Part shown: positions 46,121 to 57,656 of the stretch, in pieces | How the letters are laid out: every line of letters begins with the position of its first letter | How positions within the stretch are numbered: position 1 is the first letter of the stretch | Assembly: GCA_002682825.1 (NCBI GenBank) | Contig: NOKP01000027.1 | Coordinates: 248,001-312,000 of the forward strand | Direction: 5' to 3' | Length of the DNA: 64,000 bases | Origin: Neonectria sp. B-13 | Lineage: Eukaryota > Ascomycota > Sordariomycetes > Hypocreales > Nectriaceae | The notes under the pieces: generated by a model | What the model saw: only the letters and a program-made list of their open reading frames with translations | Databases searched by the model: none | Told to the model about the DNA's origin: nothing | Translations under genes and position numbers: made by a program

Positions 46121-48818
46121 ATGGCTTCTCATGTACGTCATCTTTGCGCTCTCGTGCACCAACTGCTAACAACTGAGTCTAGGGTGGTAACATTTTGTCC
46201 TTGGGCTCTGTCCAGACCCTCTTCGCTGGAATCGTGGCGGCTGCTTTCAGCACCCTCTGCCTTTCCTCCGTCTTTGGCGGGAAGCAGGACGAGTCCCCCG
46301 GCCTGATCAAATCATTCTTCCTCTTCTTTTACTCTTCCTTCCTCAAGCCTCACCAGGGCGGTTCCAAGGGCAACCAGCAGGATGCTTTGGAGAGCTTCTA
46401 CAAGAAGCAAGCCGGGGCTTACGATGCCACACGGAAGGTCCTTCTCCGCGGCCGCGAGGACATGCTGGCACTAGTTGCTGCACAGCTCCAGGCCAAAGCT
46501 GTGAACAACAGCGAGACCAAGCGGGTCTGGGTTGATGTAAGTCCATTCATTGCGCTACCAATTGAATCACTTCCGAAGTGCTTACACCATTCTGCTGCAG
46601 ATTGGCGGTGGCACTGGTTTCAACATTGAAGCCATGTCCGAGTTCGTCGACGTCCCCAAGTACTTTTCGAGCGTCTACCTCGTCGACTTCTCCCCGTCTC
46701 TGTGCGAGGTGGCCAAGAAGCGATTCGAACGACTTGGCTGGAAGAACGTCAAGGTCGTGTGTGAGGATGCTCGCAAGTTCCGCCTCGAGGACCACGAGCC
46801 GGGCATGGGATCCAACCCGGCCCTTCCCCGGTCTCCGGCGCTGAGCTACTTCACCAAACCGCGTCCGGATTTTGGCGGTGCGGACCTCATCACCTTATCG
46901 TACAGCTTGTCAATGATTGTGGGTTATATCTTCATTCCTAATACGAGGAGAGAAACGCGCCTTGTCCTGGAAAACGCTGACCCTCGAGCCTTAGCCCGAT
47001 TACTACTCGGTTATCGATTCAGTGACTTCGCTGCTATCCCCCCAAGGTACCATGGGCGTGGTGGACTTTTACGTCCAGAACAAGGTTGATTTCGCATTCC
47101 GAAACTACACCGGCGGTCTAGTTGATCGTCACGTCAACTTCTTCTCGCGCAACTTCTGGCGCTCCTGGTTTGATCTGGACCGTGTTGGCCTTGAGCCTAG
47201 CCGCCGAGACTACCTTGAGTACAAATTCGGCACGGTTCTCAACGTCAACACTCGCAACAAGGGACTAGGCGCCATCCCCTACTACATCTGGCTTGGGTGC
47301 CACAAGAAGCCCTTTTCGGCATCCAGTCTTCCCCACGAGATTCTTGAGCGTATCGATGCGCTCGCTACTGAGTCGCCATACCTGCATCCAGTCAACCAGA
47401 GCGATGCTCTGACCCGAGCGATCGAAAGATCTGCTCCGGAGATTCGCTCCAAGGCCTTCCTGACCGCAGTCCAGAACCTCTCTTCCAACCTGCCTCTCCC
47501 CTCTTTCTTCTACCAGAACCACCACTGGCGTATCTACTATGATGACCAGCTCAAGAAGCACACCCAGTTCAACGACGAGTACATCTACGCTTTCACCTGG
47601 GAAGATACCCGCATTGACGAGCGCCTCCTGAAGCTCGGCCCCGATGACAAAGTCCTTGCCATCACATCCGCTGGTGATAACATCCTCTCCTATCTCACTC
47701 AGAGCCCTGCTCGAGTCCACGCCGTCGATCTGAACCCCACCCAGAACCACCTCCTCGAGCTCAAGGCCGCTGCTTACACGTCTGGCCTGCCTTACGAGGA
47801 TTTCTGGAAGATCTTTGGAGAAGGCAAGCACTCGCAGTTTCGCGAGCTGCTCATCACCAAGTTGTCTCCTCATCTGTCTGGTCGCGCCTTTCAGTACTGG
47901 CTCAAGAACATCCACGTCTTCCAGAACAGTAGCGGATATGGCCTCTACGACACGGGAGGTTCCCGCCACGCCATCCGTGTCTTCCGCTGGATCGCCCGCA
48001 TCTTTGGTCTCCAGTCGGCTGTTAAGCAGCTGCTGGAGGCCAGGACGCTCAACGAGCAGCGTGAGATCTGGCGAAAGAAGGTCCGTCCTGCTCTGCTGTC
48101 CAAGCTTGTCTGCAACCTCGTTGTCGCCCAGGAGAGCTTCCTCTGGGCTGCTCTTGGTGTCCCGAAGAACCAGCTGGCCATGATCGAGGCCGACCACGCC
48201 GAATCCGACGTTGTCAAGGGCCCCAAGCCCATCGCGAAGAACTCTCGCTCACACGCCATCTGGCACTACATGGTTAACACCCTTGATCCCGTTGCCGAAG
48301 AGACTCACATCGCCGAGGATAACCCGTACTACTATGTCTGCCTCGCTGGCAAGTTCTCTCGCAAGTGTCATCCCGACTATCTCAGTCCCAAGGCACATGC
48401 CAAGCTCTCGCGCCCCAACGCTCTCGATGGTCTCCGCATCCACACCGACGAGCTCGAGGAAGTCATTGCGCGCATCATGCCGGGAACGCTGACCGTGGCC
48501 GTCGTCATGGACAGCATGGACTGGTTCGACACGGGTGCCCGCGCGGCCGGCGCCCAAATCACGAAGCTCAATCGGGCCCTCCAGATGGGCGGCCGAGTTT
48601 TGCTGCGCTCGTCGGCGTTGACTCCGTGGTACATCAAGGAATTTGAGAGCCACGGCTTCACGCCCAAGCGTCACGGCGCCCGACTCGACGGTGCTTGCAT
48701 CGACCGCGTCAACATGTATGCCTCTTGCTGGATCTGCACCAAGTCAGAAAACCTGCCGCCGCCTACTCCAGAGATGGACCGGGCTGGAGGTGCCGAGATC
48801 AGCAGCTTGACTATCTAG
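46121..48818 (+). CDS. bta1: Betaine-lipid (DGTS) synthase, fused BtaB-BtaA enzyme
   Basis: Four exons, 46121..46132, 46183..46536, 46601..46918 and 46995..48818, encode 835 residues. The enzyme makes diacylglyceryl-N,N,N-trimethylhomoserine, a phosphorus-free membrane lipid, from diacylglycerol and S-adenosylmethionine. The first exon is 12 nt (MASH). A hydrophobic segment near residues 12-32 suggests ER membrane attachment. The N-terminal half holds the methyltransferase (BtaB-like) with the SAM motif VDIGGGTGFN at about 121-130, formed across a splice junction. The C-terminal half is the BtaA-like 3-amino-3-carboxypropyltransferase, with AITSAGDNIL (about 450-459) and HAVDLNPTQNHLLELK (about 470-485). 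This BtaB-first order is the fungal arrangement; algal BTA1 has the reverse. Such genes are typically induced by phosphate limitation, but no obvious CACGTG site was seen upstream. Confidence 0.95.
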
Positions 48819-49489
48819 TCAAGCATAGGGGGTTGTCGAAGTAAGTTGGGGGTTTGGAGGAAAATGCTCGTTGTCCAACACAACAAGAAATAAAACGAGC
48901 ACACACAAAATAACGTGACACCGAAATAAACTTGATTTGACGCAGTTCTTTGTCCCTGCTCTAGTCTTTCTGACATTCTCAATCCGAAAGTGAGGGGTTG
49001 TCGCAACGAATATCACATGCCAATGGCTTCACTCATGGATATTCGGTCAACTCCATAAAAGGACGAAAGTGCAATCGCTTGCTTCCTGACCTTGAGGGAA
49101 ATAATGACTTACACTCCACGTGAAAGCTGTAAGTAAAGTTGGAAAAAGCATTACCCGTTGAGCTTGTTTACTAGCCGAAAAGCACGGGTCATTCAAACGG
49201 ATCGTCCCGCAGTAAGGTAACCGAGGCGCAAAAGGCTTCTGCTGTTACAGAAGGTCTTACAACCGGACTTAAAGCGCCAGGAAATGAGAGAATTGGTGCA
49301 TGTCAATTCAGTGCCATTGGAGGTGTCACATGTGGAAATGTGGTGAAATGTGATTGTGGTTAAACAGCCAACACAGCGTTTCGTTCGTTGACAAAACAAA
49401 AAAATTCTATACAGTTGCCTGCAGCCATTTGTCTGCCAGACAAGTCATGTTACCAACACACATCACTCTCCATTTCCATCTCCATCCCC
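48819..49489. other. Convergent intergenic region BTA1 / SDH4
   Basis: 671 bp, AT-rich, containing AATAAA-like signals (for example around 48889 and 48923). No supported ORF. Confidence 0.6.
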
Positions 49490-50153
49490 TCATGCCCTCC
49501 AGATTCGCTTCACGGCATCGGTAATGCCGACATCATTGGTCTCAAACTCGTACAGTCCCACGCCAACCGTCACGGTAGCGGCGTTCAGGAGCCACCAGAA
49601 GATCTTGCGAAGGCCGGGGTACTTCTTCTGGGGTATGTAGTCGATGATAACCGACTGGAAGCCCATGTGGGAGTGAAGGAGGAGGACACTGCAGAGGATA
49701 GCGTCGGTGGCGGGGTTGAGCGAGCCGGAGGCGAAGGGGGTGACGATCAAGGGAATCAGACCGGCGGCGAGGAGGCGCTCAAAGGACCAGTGGTAGGATC
49801 CGTGGACGGCGCTAGGGTCGGGGACGGGAGCAGGGTCGTTGACTGTGAAATTGTTTAGCTTTCATGTGAAGGAGGTCGGCAACGCGAGTCGGGTCGTACT
49901 GGTGCCTTCGACATGCTCTAGATTGACGGGTTAGCAAAGTCGTGACAGAAACGCACTCGGCGCGGTACGTACGAGGGCCCGGAGGCAGAATGGCGGATCG
50001 TCGGACGGTGTTGTGGAAAGCCGCGACGCCCATGAGCTGGGACTGGAAGCTGGGCTTCACGAAGGCGCTGCGGGTCGCGGCGGAGGGGCCGGCCGCCCAT
50101 CGAGAAGCCAGGGCGGTCTGCCGCAGCAGAGAGGGACGCACAATTGAGGCCAT
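49490..50153 (-). CDS. sdh4: Succinate dehydrogenase membrane anchor subunit (CybS)
   Basis: Three exons, complement(49490..49842, 49900..49917, 49973..50153), give 183 residues. The subunit anchors complex II in the inner mitochondrial membrane and contributes to haem b and ubiquinone binding. Residues 1-45 form a basic, Ser/Ala-rich presequence. The mature start LPPGPQHVEGTINDPAPVP is assembled across two introns, one flanking an 18-nt microexon (QHVEGT). HGSYHWSFERLLAAGLIPL follows. HSHMGFQSVIIDYIP carries the His and Asp-Tyr associated with haem and quinone binding in SDHD proteins. Three transmembrane helices are visible. The microexon is needed to keep frame and makes a family-like sequence. 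The gene lies head to head with mitochondrial TyrRS. Confidence 0.95.
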
Positions 50154-50601
50154 GGTGACAATGCGGAAGCGGCGCTCAATTGGTGGCTATTCGAGGGCGT
50201 GACGGCGGAGGAGATTGAGAGTGGTTGATGATGATGATGATTCGAAACTGCGTCGTCGGGTCGGAGGCATTGCCGAGGATCTTGAATTGGAAGGCTCGTG
50301 ATTGGCCGGCCACATTCCGATCAAGGCCGCGAGCCGGAGAGTGCGGAGCGCAACAATGATTTGCCGAATGACAAGCCGGAGGTGCATGTGATTGGCGGGC
50401 GATTGACGACGGCCCTGTCGTGGGGGAAAGTTTTTTGAGAGTGCTTGCGGGCCGTAGATCGCGAGGTTGAATCTTGTGGTGGAGTGCAATTCGTGATTGC
50501 CTTGCCAATTACTACCTTTGTCCTTCTCTTTCTGGGCGATCAATGCAAACTCTCCGGAAGTCTTCTGCTTCTCTAGATATCTAGACCCAATCCCAATCGC
50601 C
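50154..50601. promoter_or_regulatory. Bidirectional promoter region sdh4 / mitochondrial tyrosyl-tRNA synthetase
   Basis: 448 bp between two divergent ATGs, both encoding mitochondrial proteins. It includes CGGC/ATTGGC-type sequences (for example GATTGGCC near 50300 and GATTGGCGGGCGATTG near 50390), which resemble CCAAT-box cores in reverse orientation. Regulation is inferred. Confidence 0.5.
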
Positions 50602-52569
50602 ATGGCGTCCCTCGCCGCCGCATCGAAGCTCTCGAGCACGAGACCCGTCATCCGATTCCGATGCGTCAACGCACTACGACCCTTTCTTGGATTCCACCAA
50701 ACCCGAGGAATTTCCACCAGCTGGCTGAAAAAGGTTGCCGAAGGTCAAGAGCGGTGGGACAAGAGGGCTGAAAAGATCCAGAGTGGAGAGATCCCTCACG
50801 TCTGGGATATCCTCCAGGAGCGAGGCTACATCAAGGATGTCGCAGGGTACGCCGCACTACGCAAGCTGCAACGGTTCAACCAGGGCTGACACTGTGTCCA
50901 GCAACCCCGAGACGATCAAGGAGATCATGCGTATCAAGCGAATAGGCGCCTATGTCGGAATCGACCCCACGGCCGACTCATTGCATGTGGGACACATCCT
51001 ACCTCTAATGCCCATGTTCTTGATGTGGTTCCACGGCCATCCCGCCATCACTTTGATCGGCGGCTCAACTGCGCGAATCGGCGACCCTACCGGCCGACTA
51101 CAGAGTCGAGACATCCTTTCGAACTCGGACATTACGAAAAACATCACCAAACTTCACGTGCAATTGACCAAGATCTGGGCCAATGTTCACCACCTCAGGG
51201 AGAAGCATGGGTATCAGGAGGACTGGGCTGCGAAGCATCACCTACTGAACAACAACATGTGGCTGGGGAACCTGAGCCTCTACGACTTTGCAAAGAGGAT
51301 AGCCAGGCATGTCCGGATCGGTCCCATGCTGAGTCGCGATACGTGAGTCTTTTCTAGCTTTTTTCTGGATTTGCAGCTTGACTAACATGAAACAGCGTCA
51401 AGCGCAAGATGACTGAGGGCGACGGCATGTCGTTTGGTGAATTCATGTATCCCCTCCTACAAGGCTGGGACTTTTGGCACATGCACAACAAGCTGGGCAT
51501 TCAGATGCAAATTGGAGGCTCTGATCAGTTCGGCAACATCGTTGCTGGATGCGAAGCTCTCAAGGTCATTCGAGACACCGAAGAGGCTCCCCACATGAAG
51601 ATGCCCACCGGCTGGCAGCATGATCCGGTCGGCTTCACGGTCCCCCTCCTGACAGACTCGGCGGGCGCCAAGTTTGGCAAGAGTGCTGGCAACGCCATTT
51701 GGCTGGACGAGTTCAAGACGTCGGCATTTGATCTGTACGGCTACTTTGTGCGGCGTTCAGATGAGGAGGTCGAGCGACTGCTAAAGATGTTCACATTCAT
51801 GTCTCTGGAAAGCATCCAGAAGACCATGGCGGAGCATCAGCAGGATCCCGCGACGAGGAGTGCGCAGCACACGCTTGCGTTTGAGGTCGTCTCGCTCATC
51901 CACGGCTCACAAAGGGCGCTCGAGGAGGCGAAGCAGCACGAGTTCCGCTTCGGCGGCAAGCTTCCCAGCGTCATCAACGAACCGCCCGAGACTTCGGGCA
52001 TTATCACCCCCAACAACGCCCCGAGGAGCGATATCAAGCTTCCCCAGTCCATCATGAAGATGTCCCCCGCCAAGATCCTCTTCGCCGCCGGTCTCGCCTC
52101 CAGCAGCAGCGATGGCCAGCGCCTCGTCACCCAGCAGGGCGCGTACATCGCCGCCCAGCCCGGCCAGAAGCGCGGCCTCGTCCCTGGCAACCTGTCGTGG
52201 ACCCCCATGAAGGCTTGGTTCCCCGATGAGACGGCCCGATACCTCATCGACGAGAGGATGCTCATCCTGCGAAAGGGCAAGCACAACATCCGCATCGTGG
52301 AGCTCATCAGCGACGAGGAGTGGCAGGCCAGCGGCGAGATCTACCCCGGTCAGCCCTACACCGGCCTCGTTCGACGGATGAAGGATGTGCTCAAGAGGGA
52401 CGCCGACTACAGGGGAGAGGAGCTGTCGGACGAGCAGCTGGCCAAGTTGGCGAGCGAGAAGCAGGCTCACGCTTCTCGGAAGGTGGCCAACAACCCAGAC
52501 ATTGAACTGCCCAGTAAGAAGGAGGTGCGCGAGCGGGCTCAAAGCAAGAAGCCCAACTCGCAATGGTAG
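50602..52569 (+). CDS. Mitochondrial tyrosyl-tRNA synthetase (CYT-18 type)
   Basis: Three exons, 50602..50846, 50902..51342 and 51396..52569, encode 619 residues. It charges mitochondrial tRNA-Tyr. A presequence covers residues 1-36. Class I signatures are HVGH (about 110-113), [10 protein letters not shown] (about 267-276) and the KMSKS equivalent KFGKS (about 321-325). A long C-terminal region carries an S4-like RNA-binding segment ([21 protein letters not shown]) and a Lys/Arg-rich end. For the first intron I prefer the acceptor at 50900-50901 (55 nt, with GCTGAC branch) over one giving a 37-nt intron; both keep frame. Pezizomycotina mtTyrRS proteins of this family also splice group I introns in Neurospora, so a dual role is possible but untested here. 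Confidence 0.94.
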
Positions 52570-52723
52570 GGAGGCGGTTCAGAGATGCCCAACCATCTCC
52601 GCTCGGCTACGCCCTGTAAGACTACACTGTACAATACTGTATTCTGGATGATACCATAGACTTGGTGTAAAATATTAAACTATATATATGCCCACTCATG
52701 ATTTTCTACCTACTTGATCTCAT

Positions 52724-54101
52724 CTACTGGTAGAGGACGGTCAAGTCGCCTTTGGGAACGGGGAGTGCCTTGAGTTTCTCCATAATTTCGCTCTCTGTGA
52801 GGTTCTGCTCGGTGATGATCTGCTCGAAGTGATGCAACCCATCCGTGTACTTTTGTAGGGGATCCCCTCCAGTTACTGGGCGGCTCTGGCCGGATGCCAG
52901 CGCGGCTAGGTACTGCTTTGAGACAACATACTTGTGTACGCGGTATATGCAGCCCTTTATGATGCCGAACTGGACGAACCTGCGGACGTCAACATACCTC
53001 AGGACCTCAAAGCCGACATCCTGGTGACCCTTGAGCCACTCCATGACGGTGCGCCCTTGGACAAATGTGGACATGAGCTTGATGAGATGGTAGTTACTGA
53101 CGCGGCCGCGGCCGTGGGAGACGTAGGCGGCGCACTCGTCGACCATGCCGTCGACGTTGCCGATAAAGTCGTGGATGCCCGGGCGCAGGGCGTAGCAGGC
53201 GCCGAAGAAGAACATGTCGAGGAGGAGGACGGTGTCATAGTAGAGGAGGTGGCGGAGGGCGGTCTTGGCGAGGTCTAGAGAGACGTTTGCGGCGTGGGCG
53301 ATGCGGCGGACGTCGGAGACGCCGTCGATGTGGGCGATGACCTTTTGCAGGGTGAGGTCCCAAGTCGGGTCGACGATTTCGGCGAGCTTGGTCTTTGGGA
53401 CGGGGACGTGCCAGCCCTTGACGACGGGGGGTTGGAGGTGGTGGGGGAATAGCTTCATGTTGATGGTGTTGGCCTCGTCGACGGGAATCATGCACTCTCC
53501 GTAGTTGTCCAAGTCTTCCTTGACGATCTGAAGCAAGCTGTCGATGGGCCGTCTCCCGGCGGTTGCCTGGTCGCGGCGGCCCTCGCTCTGGCTCAGGTAC
53601 TCGTTCTGGCTCAGGTACTCGTTCTGCTTCTCCATCTCAGAGAAGGTGGAGGCGAGGCGGCGGACGACGCGCTCGTAGGGCATCTGGTCCTCGTCGGCGT
53701 CGAGGACGAGGCCGAAGTTGAAGATGAACTCATTGCGGAGGTACTTGGTGTGGGGGATGACGACAGGGTAGCCCAGGACGGCGTACTTGCCGTCGGGGGT
53801 GTTGATGGTCAGGAAGCGGTTGCAGAAGGCCTGACGGGGGATGATGTACTCCTGGAGGACGTCGAAGTCAATGAGCGGAGCTTTGGTGGAGGTGTCGACA
53901 GACGTGATGCAGCCGGCGGGAGACTGGGCGACGATCTTGGGGCCTGGAGGTGAGTCAGTATTGTGGTGATGCGATGCGATATGATGCGACACGACGCAAT
54001 ACGCAGTAAATATTAGGGCATTTCAGATGGCAAGGCTTGGTTCTCGGGATCTGCTCACCTTCCTGAGGAAAGAATCTGGCGTAAAAGATGCCTTGAATCA
54101 T
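52724..54101 (-). CDS. npr2: Nitrogen permease regulator 2 homologue (SEACIT/GATOR1 subunit)
   Basis: Two exons, complement(52724..53943, 54059..54101), encode 420 residues. Npr2 with Npr3 and Iml1 acts as a GAP complex that restrains TORC1 when amino acids are scarce. The start MIQGIFYARFFPQEG-PKIV is assembled across the 115-nt intron and matches the family opening. Further blocks include DFDVLQEYIIPRQAFCNR, YAVLGYPVVI, RNEFIFNFGLVLD, HVPVPKTKL, DLTLQKVIAHIDG and RYVDVRRFVQFGIIKG. A six-residue in-frame duplication (NEYLSQ twice) lies at about residues 133-144. The stop is 155 bp from that of the TyrRS gene, so the two are convergent. Confidence 0.95.
53591..53626. repeat. Perfect 18-bp tandem duplication inside npr2
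   Basis: GGCTCAGGTACTCGTTCT occurs twice head to tail, adding six residues (NEYLSQ) to a linker. It keeps frame. Confidence 0.95.
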
Positions 54102-55461
54102 GGTGGGCGGCGGTTCATACGGTGGACTTTGTCATGTTCCGGCGCCTTCATGAGCGAGCTTGCAGAATTGCACGCAAGGGGTGCGCTATCGTGAGCCGCC
54201 GCGCATGTCGGGTCGCTATATCGTTGCTAGGTGCTTGCGACTATGCGCCTTGTGGGCAATGAGCAGCATCCGACTTACGATTGGCGATGCTAGGAGTGAG
54301 GTTTGGGATTTGAGACGGTGAGTTGAGGTGTGAGGTCGTCCAGGACCCCACCATGTAATCTAAACTACCCGGCGGCTTAAGTAGGTGCTAATCAACTGAG
54401 GTATCGCATGTACTTTTCGTCAATTTGTCTACCCTAGACTATCCGTCGCAGAATCCGGCTGTTGGCTGCTGGCTTGTTGGTCATTCGGTCTTGAGAAGAT
54501 TGACAACCTCGCTCGAGCAAATATTATTGGACAGTTAGTGATGCCGTGACACGGGGCAATCATCTTTCCGAGATTGGCAGGTTCCATGGTACTAAGTTGG
54601 TAGTCTCGAGGCGGAAGCGCTGGGAGCTACTTACCTACCTGGCGAGAGAAGACGGTGGATGACGATGGAACAAGTGAGACGCGGTTTGTGTGAGTGAACG
54701 AGGGCGGCCGTATATCTCTCATTGACAGGGGAGTTCTCGGGCACAAGAAGTAGAAAAGAGGAAGGCAGGCTGTCGTTTTTAGGTTATTACGGATATTCCT
54801 AACCATCGATCCATCTGCTGGGTAGTTACTTCCAACTGCCATCCATCATCCATCATCCATGATGCATCGTGTCGCAAACAAAGAGTTTAGGTAGCACAGC
54901 GTCATAATTACAGCGCCGCACTGCCCCACGACCCCAAGCGCTACAGCACCGGCCCACCGAACCACCAACCACCAACCACCGCTGCCGCATACGTATCTCC
55001 ATCTCCATCTCCATCTCCGGTTCCATCTCTCTCCAGCCGAAGGAACTCCCTCCAGCAGCTCCAGCTCCAGCTCCAGACCTTTCTCCTCCCCTCGGCGGAA
55101 TTCCCGACTTCGCCTCACCTGCCCACTGCCACTGCCACATGTTCCATCCTCTTTCAGCCTCGCCACAGCCCAACTAAACCCTTCCCTTCCTCCCGCAACC
55201 TTAACCCGCGCATACTATCCTTCCTTCAACACCATCGTCTCCCCTCTTTCTGGAACCGCAGCCTCACCATCGCGACAAACGCCCCCGCGCGATCCCTGGT
55301 CCCGCCACAACCTCCCACCACAAACATCCCACCGCAAGCCTCTCCCACCTCCCGCATCCCGCATCCCGCTGCGTCCCGTCCCTTCCCGATCTGTCCGACT
55401 CAGAACGACTCCAGTTCCAACCTGAATTACCACTTCTCTCCCTCCCCCACCATCCGCAACC
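54102..55461. other. Divergent intergenic region npr2 / dsk2
   Basis: 1.36 kb. The right 450 bp are strongly CT-rich on the plus strand, with short CATCTC repeats near 55006, typical of a fungal core promoter and leader for dsk2. No supported ORF. Confidence 0.6.
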
Positions 55462-56888
55462 ATGGCCGATAACGCCGAAGCGAGCGGCGACGCTCAAATC
55501 ACCTTCAAGGTCAAGACCTCCTCGGACACCTCCCACTCCATCACCATGCCCGAGGCCGCCACCGTCCTCGAGCTCAAGACCAAGCTCGCCGGCCAGGACT
55601 TCGAGAACCTCCCCGTCGAGCGACAACGCCTCATCTACTCCGGCCGCGTCATGAAGAATGACGATATCCTCAGCACCTACAAGATCAAGCACAACAACAC
55701 CATCCACATGGTCAAGAGCGCTGCCAGCAACCAGACCCAGCCCGCCTCCACCTCGTCCACCTCGACCCCTCCAGCCGTCCCCACCAACATGGCCTCGGGC
55801 ACTGCCAACAACCCCTTGGCCGGCTTGACCGGCGCCCGATATGCCGGCCACCAGATCAATCTCCCCGGCCTCGATATGTTTGGGCCCGACGGCGGTGTAA
55901 GCGCAACCACCGCCCACAACTCTGTCACCGTGCTAACCGACCTGTTTCGCAGATGGGCCCCCCGATGGACGAGGAGCGCATCCAGCGCTTGATGTCCGAC
56001 CCCAACGTCCAACAGTCCATGAACGAGGCCCTCAACAACCCCGACTTTGTCAACATGCTCATCGAGTCGAACCCCATGCTAAGAAACATGCCCAACGCTC
56101 GTGATATCATCACGTCTCCGTTTATGCGACAGATGATGAGCAACCCTCAGATGATGAGCCAGGCCATGCGCATGCAGAGGAACATGCGAGGCGGCGAGGG
56201 CGGGTTCCCGGCTCCCGGCGCCACCGACACGAGCCCCGAGGGAAATGCGACGGGCGGCAACGGCGACCAGGCCACCGGCAACGCGACTCAGAACCCCTTC
56301 CTCAACCCTTTCATGATGTCGGGTATGCTGGGAGGTCAGCAGGGTGGCCAGCAGGGCGGCCAGCAAGGCGGCCAGCAGGGCGGAGATGGCCAACCCAACA
56401 TTGCACAGATGCTACAACAGCTCCAAGGCTTGAGCGCCATGGGCGCCAATCCCTTTGGTGCCGCCCCAGGCCAGGCCCCAGGCCAGACACCCGCTTCTCA
56501 GGCTGCGTCAGGAACCACGCCCGCGACGGGCACACAAGGCGTGGCGCAGACTTCGGGAAGCACTCCTAGCCAGGAGGGCACTTCGAGTCCACCACCGGCG
56601 AACCCTTTTGCCGCACTGTTTGCTCCCCCTGCCGGAGGGGCTCAGGCAAACGCAAACCCCTTTGGCCTTAACCCCGAGATGATGCAGCAAATGATGCAGA
56701 TGATGGCAGGAGGCGCAGGCTCGCCTGCAGCGCCTGCCGATACTCGACCCCCAGAGGAGCGCTATGCCGAGCAACTGCGCCAGCTCAACGATATGGGATT
56801 CTTCGACTTTGATAGGAACGTTGCAGCCCTGAGGCGAAGCGGAGGAAGCGTCCAGGGCGCCATTGAACACCTGCTCAATGCCGAATGA
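55462..56888 (+). CDS. dsk2: Ubiquilin / DSK2 ubiquitin-receptor (UBL-STI1-UBA)
   Basis: Two exons, 55462..55896 and 55953..56888, give 456 residues. DSK2 shuttles polyubiquitinated proteins to the proteasome. Residues about 10-86 are a ubiquitin-like domain: ITFKVKTSSDTSHSITM, LAGQDFENLPVERQRLIYSG, then MKNDDILSTYKI. STI1-type repeats follow the intron: RLMSDPNVQQSMNEALNNP, then LIESNPMLRNMPNARDI. A Gly-Gln tandem repeat (GGQQ) lies at about 265-285, then a Pro/Ala/Thr linker. The UBA domain is at the C-terminus: RYAEQLRQLNDMGFFDFDRN, then SGGSVQGAIEHLLN. The intron uses the GTAAGC donor; the overlapping GTGTAA would break frame. Confidence 0.96.
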
Positions 56889-57656
56889 AGCGGAGACGGA
56901 GACGGAGACGGAGACGGAGCTAGATATGAAGACGGACACGAAGGGATTGGACCTGAATATGGAAGGCTGTTGATTGCAAGGTGTCCCTTTGAAGGTGACC
57001 TTTCATCTCGGCGTCTTGTGGAAGCAACCAAGCTCAGGCAATCTGCGTAATACCAGTCTGAAGCTGGAGACGGGATCGGAGGCGATCACGGGCAGTCGGG
57101 GGCTCTCGAACGGAGCAGGGCATGCCTCGACGTATTAGTATGATGCTGTTATGATATCAAGTCTTGACGAACAAGGCAAAATTCAATAACTCCTATAATG
57201 ATGAGCGAGGGTATGATTTGGGACAGAAATAAGTGATTGCTATGAGCGGCAGTAACAGCAGCATCGGCTTTAGATGCCACGGGTGCTTCGTAACTAACGA
57301 ACAACAAATATCCGTGTGAATAATCTACGTACTGAACCCTTGTGTCGTTTGTGCCCCTGCCGATCAGATCTGCCTTGGATAGGGCGGCGTCACTCGGACA
57401 CTCACAGAAGATGCCTCGGCTCGCGCCAGGTTCCCCCGCGATCTTCGTTAGCGATGCCGACCCCAGACAAGCCCTGGAACGTGGCAGCGGGAGCATTCGT
57501 CATGGTTAAATGCCAACCTTTCCTGAATTCCTGCACCTGCGAGTCTTTTCTTCTGGTTTTATTGAAGAAGTTCTCATTGAAGAATAAGTCACTGCTGCTG
57601 AGATTTAAACCTGTCGTAATTAGCTTGTTCCGATCATCGTTTGGCAAGCCATCATC
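56889..57656. other. Intergenic region dsk2 to MDR enzyme
   Basis: 768 bp, same-strand neighbours. Begins with a GGAGAC hexamer repeat (56892-56919) just past the dsk2 stop. No supported ORF. Confidence 0.6.
56892..56919. repeat. (GGAGAC)n repeat in the dsk2 3' UTR
   Basis: Between four and five contiguous hexamers immediately downstream of the stop codon. Confidence 0.85.

Noticed and set aside
47265..48197. 310-codon minus-strand ORF
   Set aside because: Antisense shadow of the BTA1 C-terminal domain.
50847..50883. 37-nt intron in mtTyrRS
   Set aside because: Below the usual fungal minimum; the alternative acceptor at 50900-50901 keeps frame and has a proper GCTGAC branch site.
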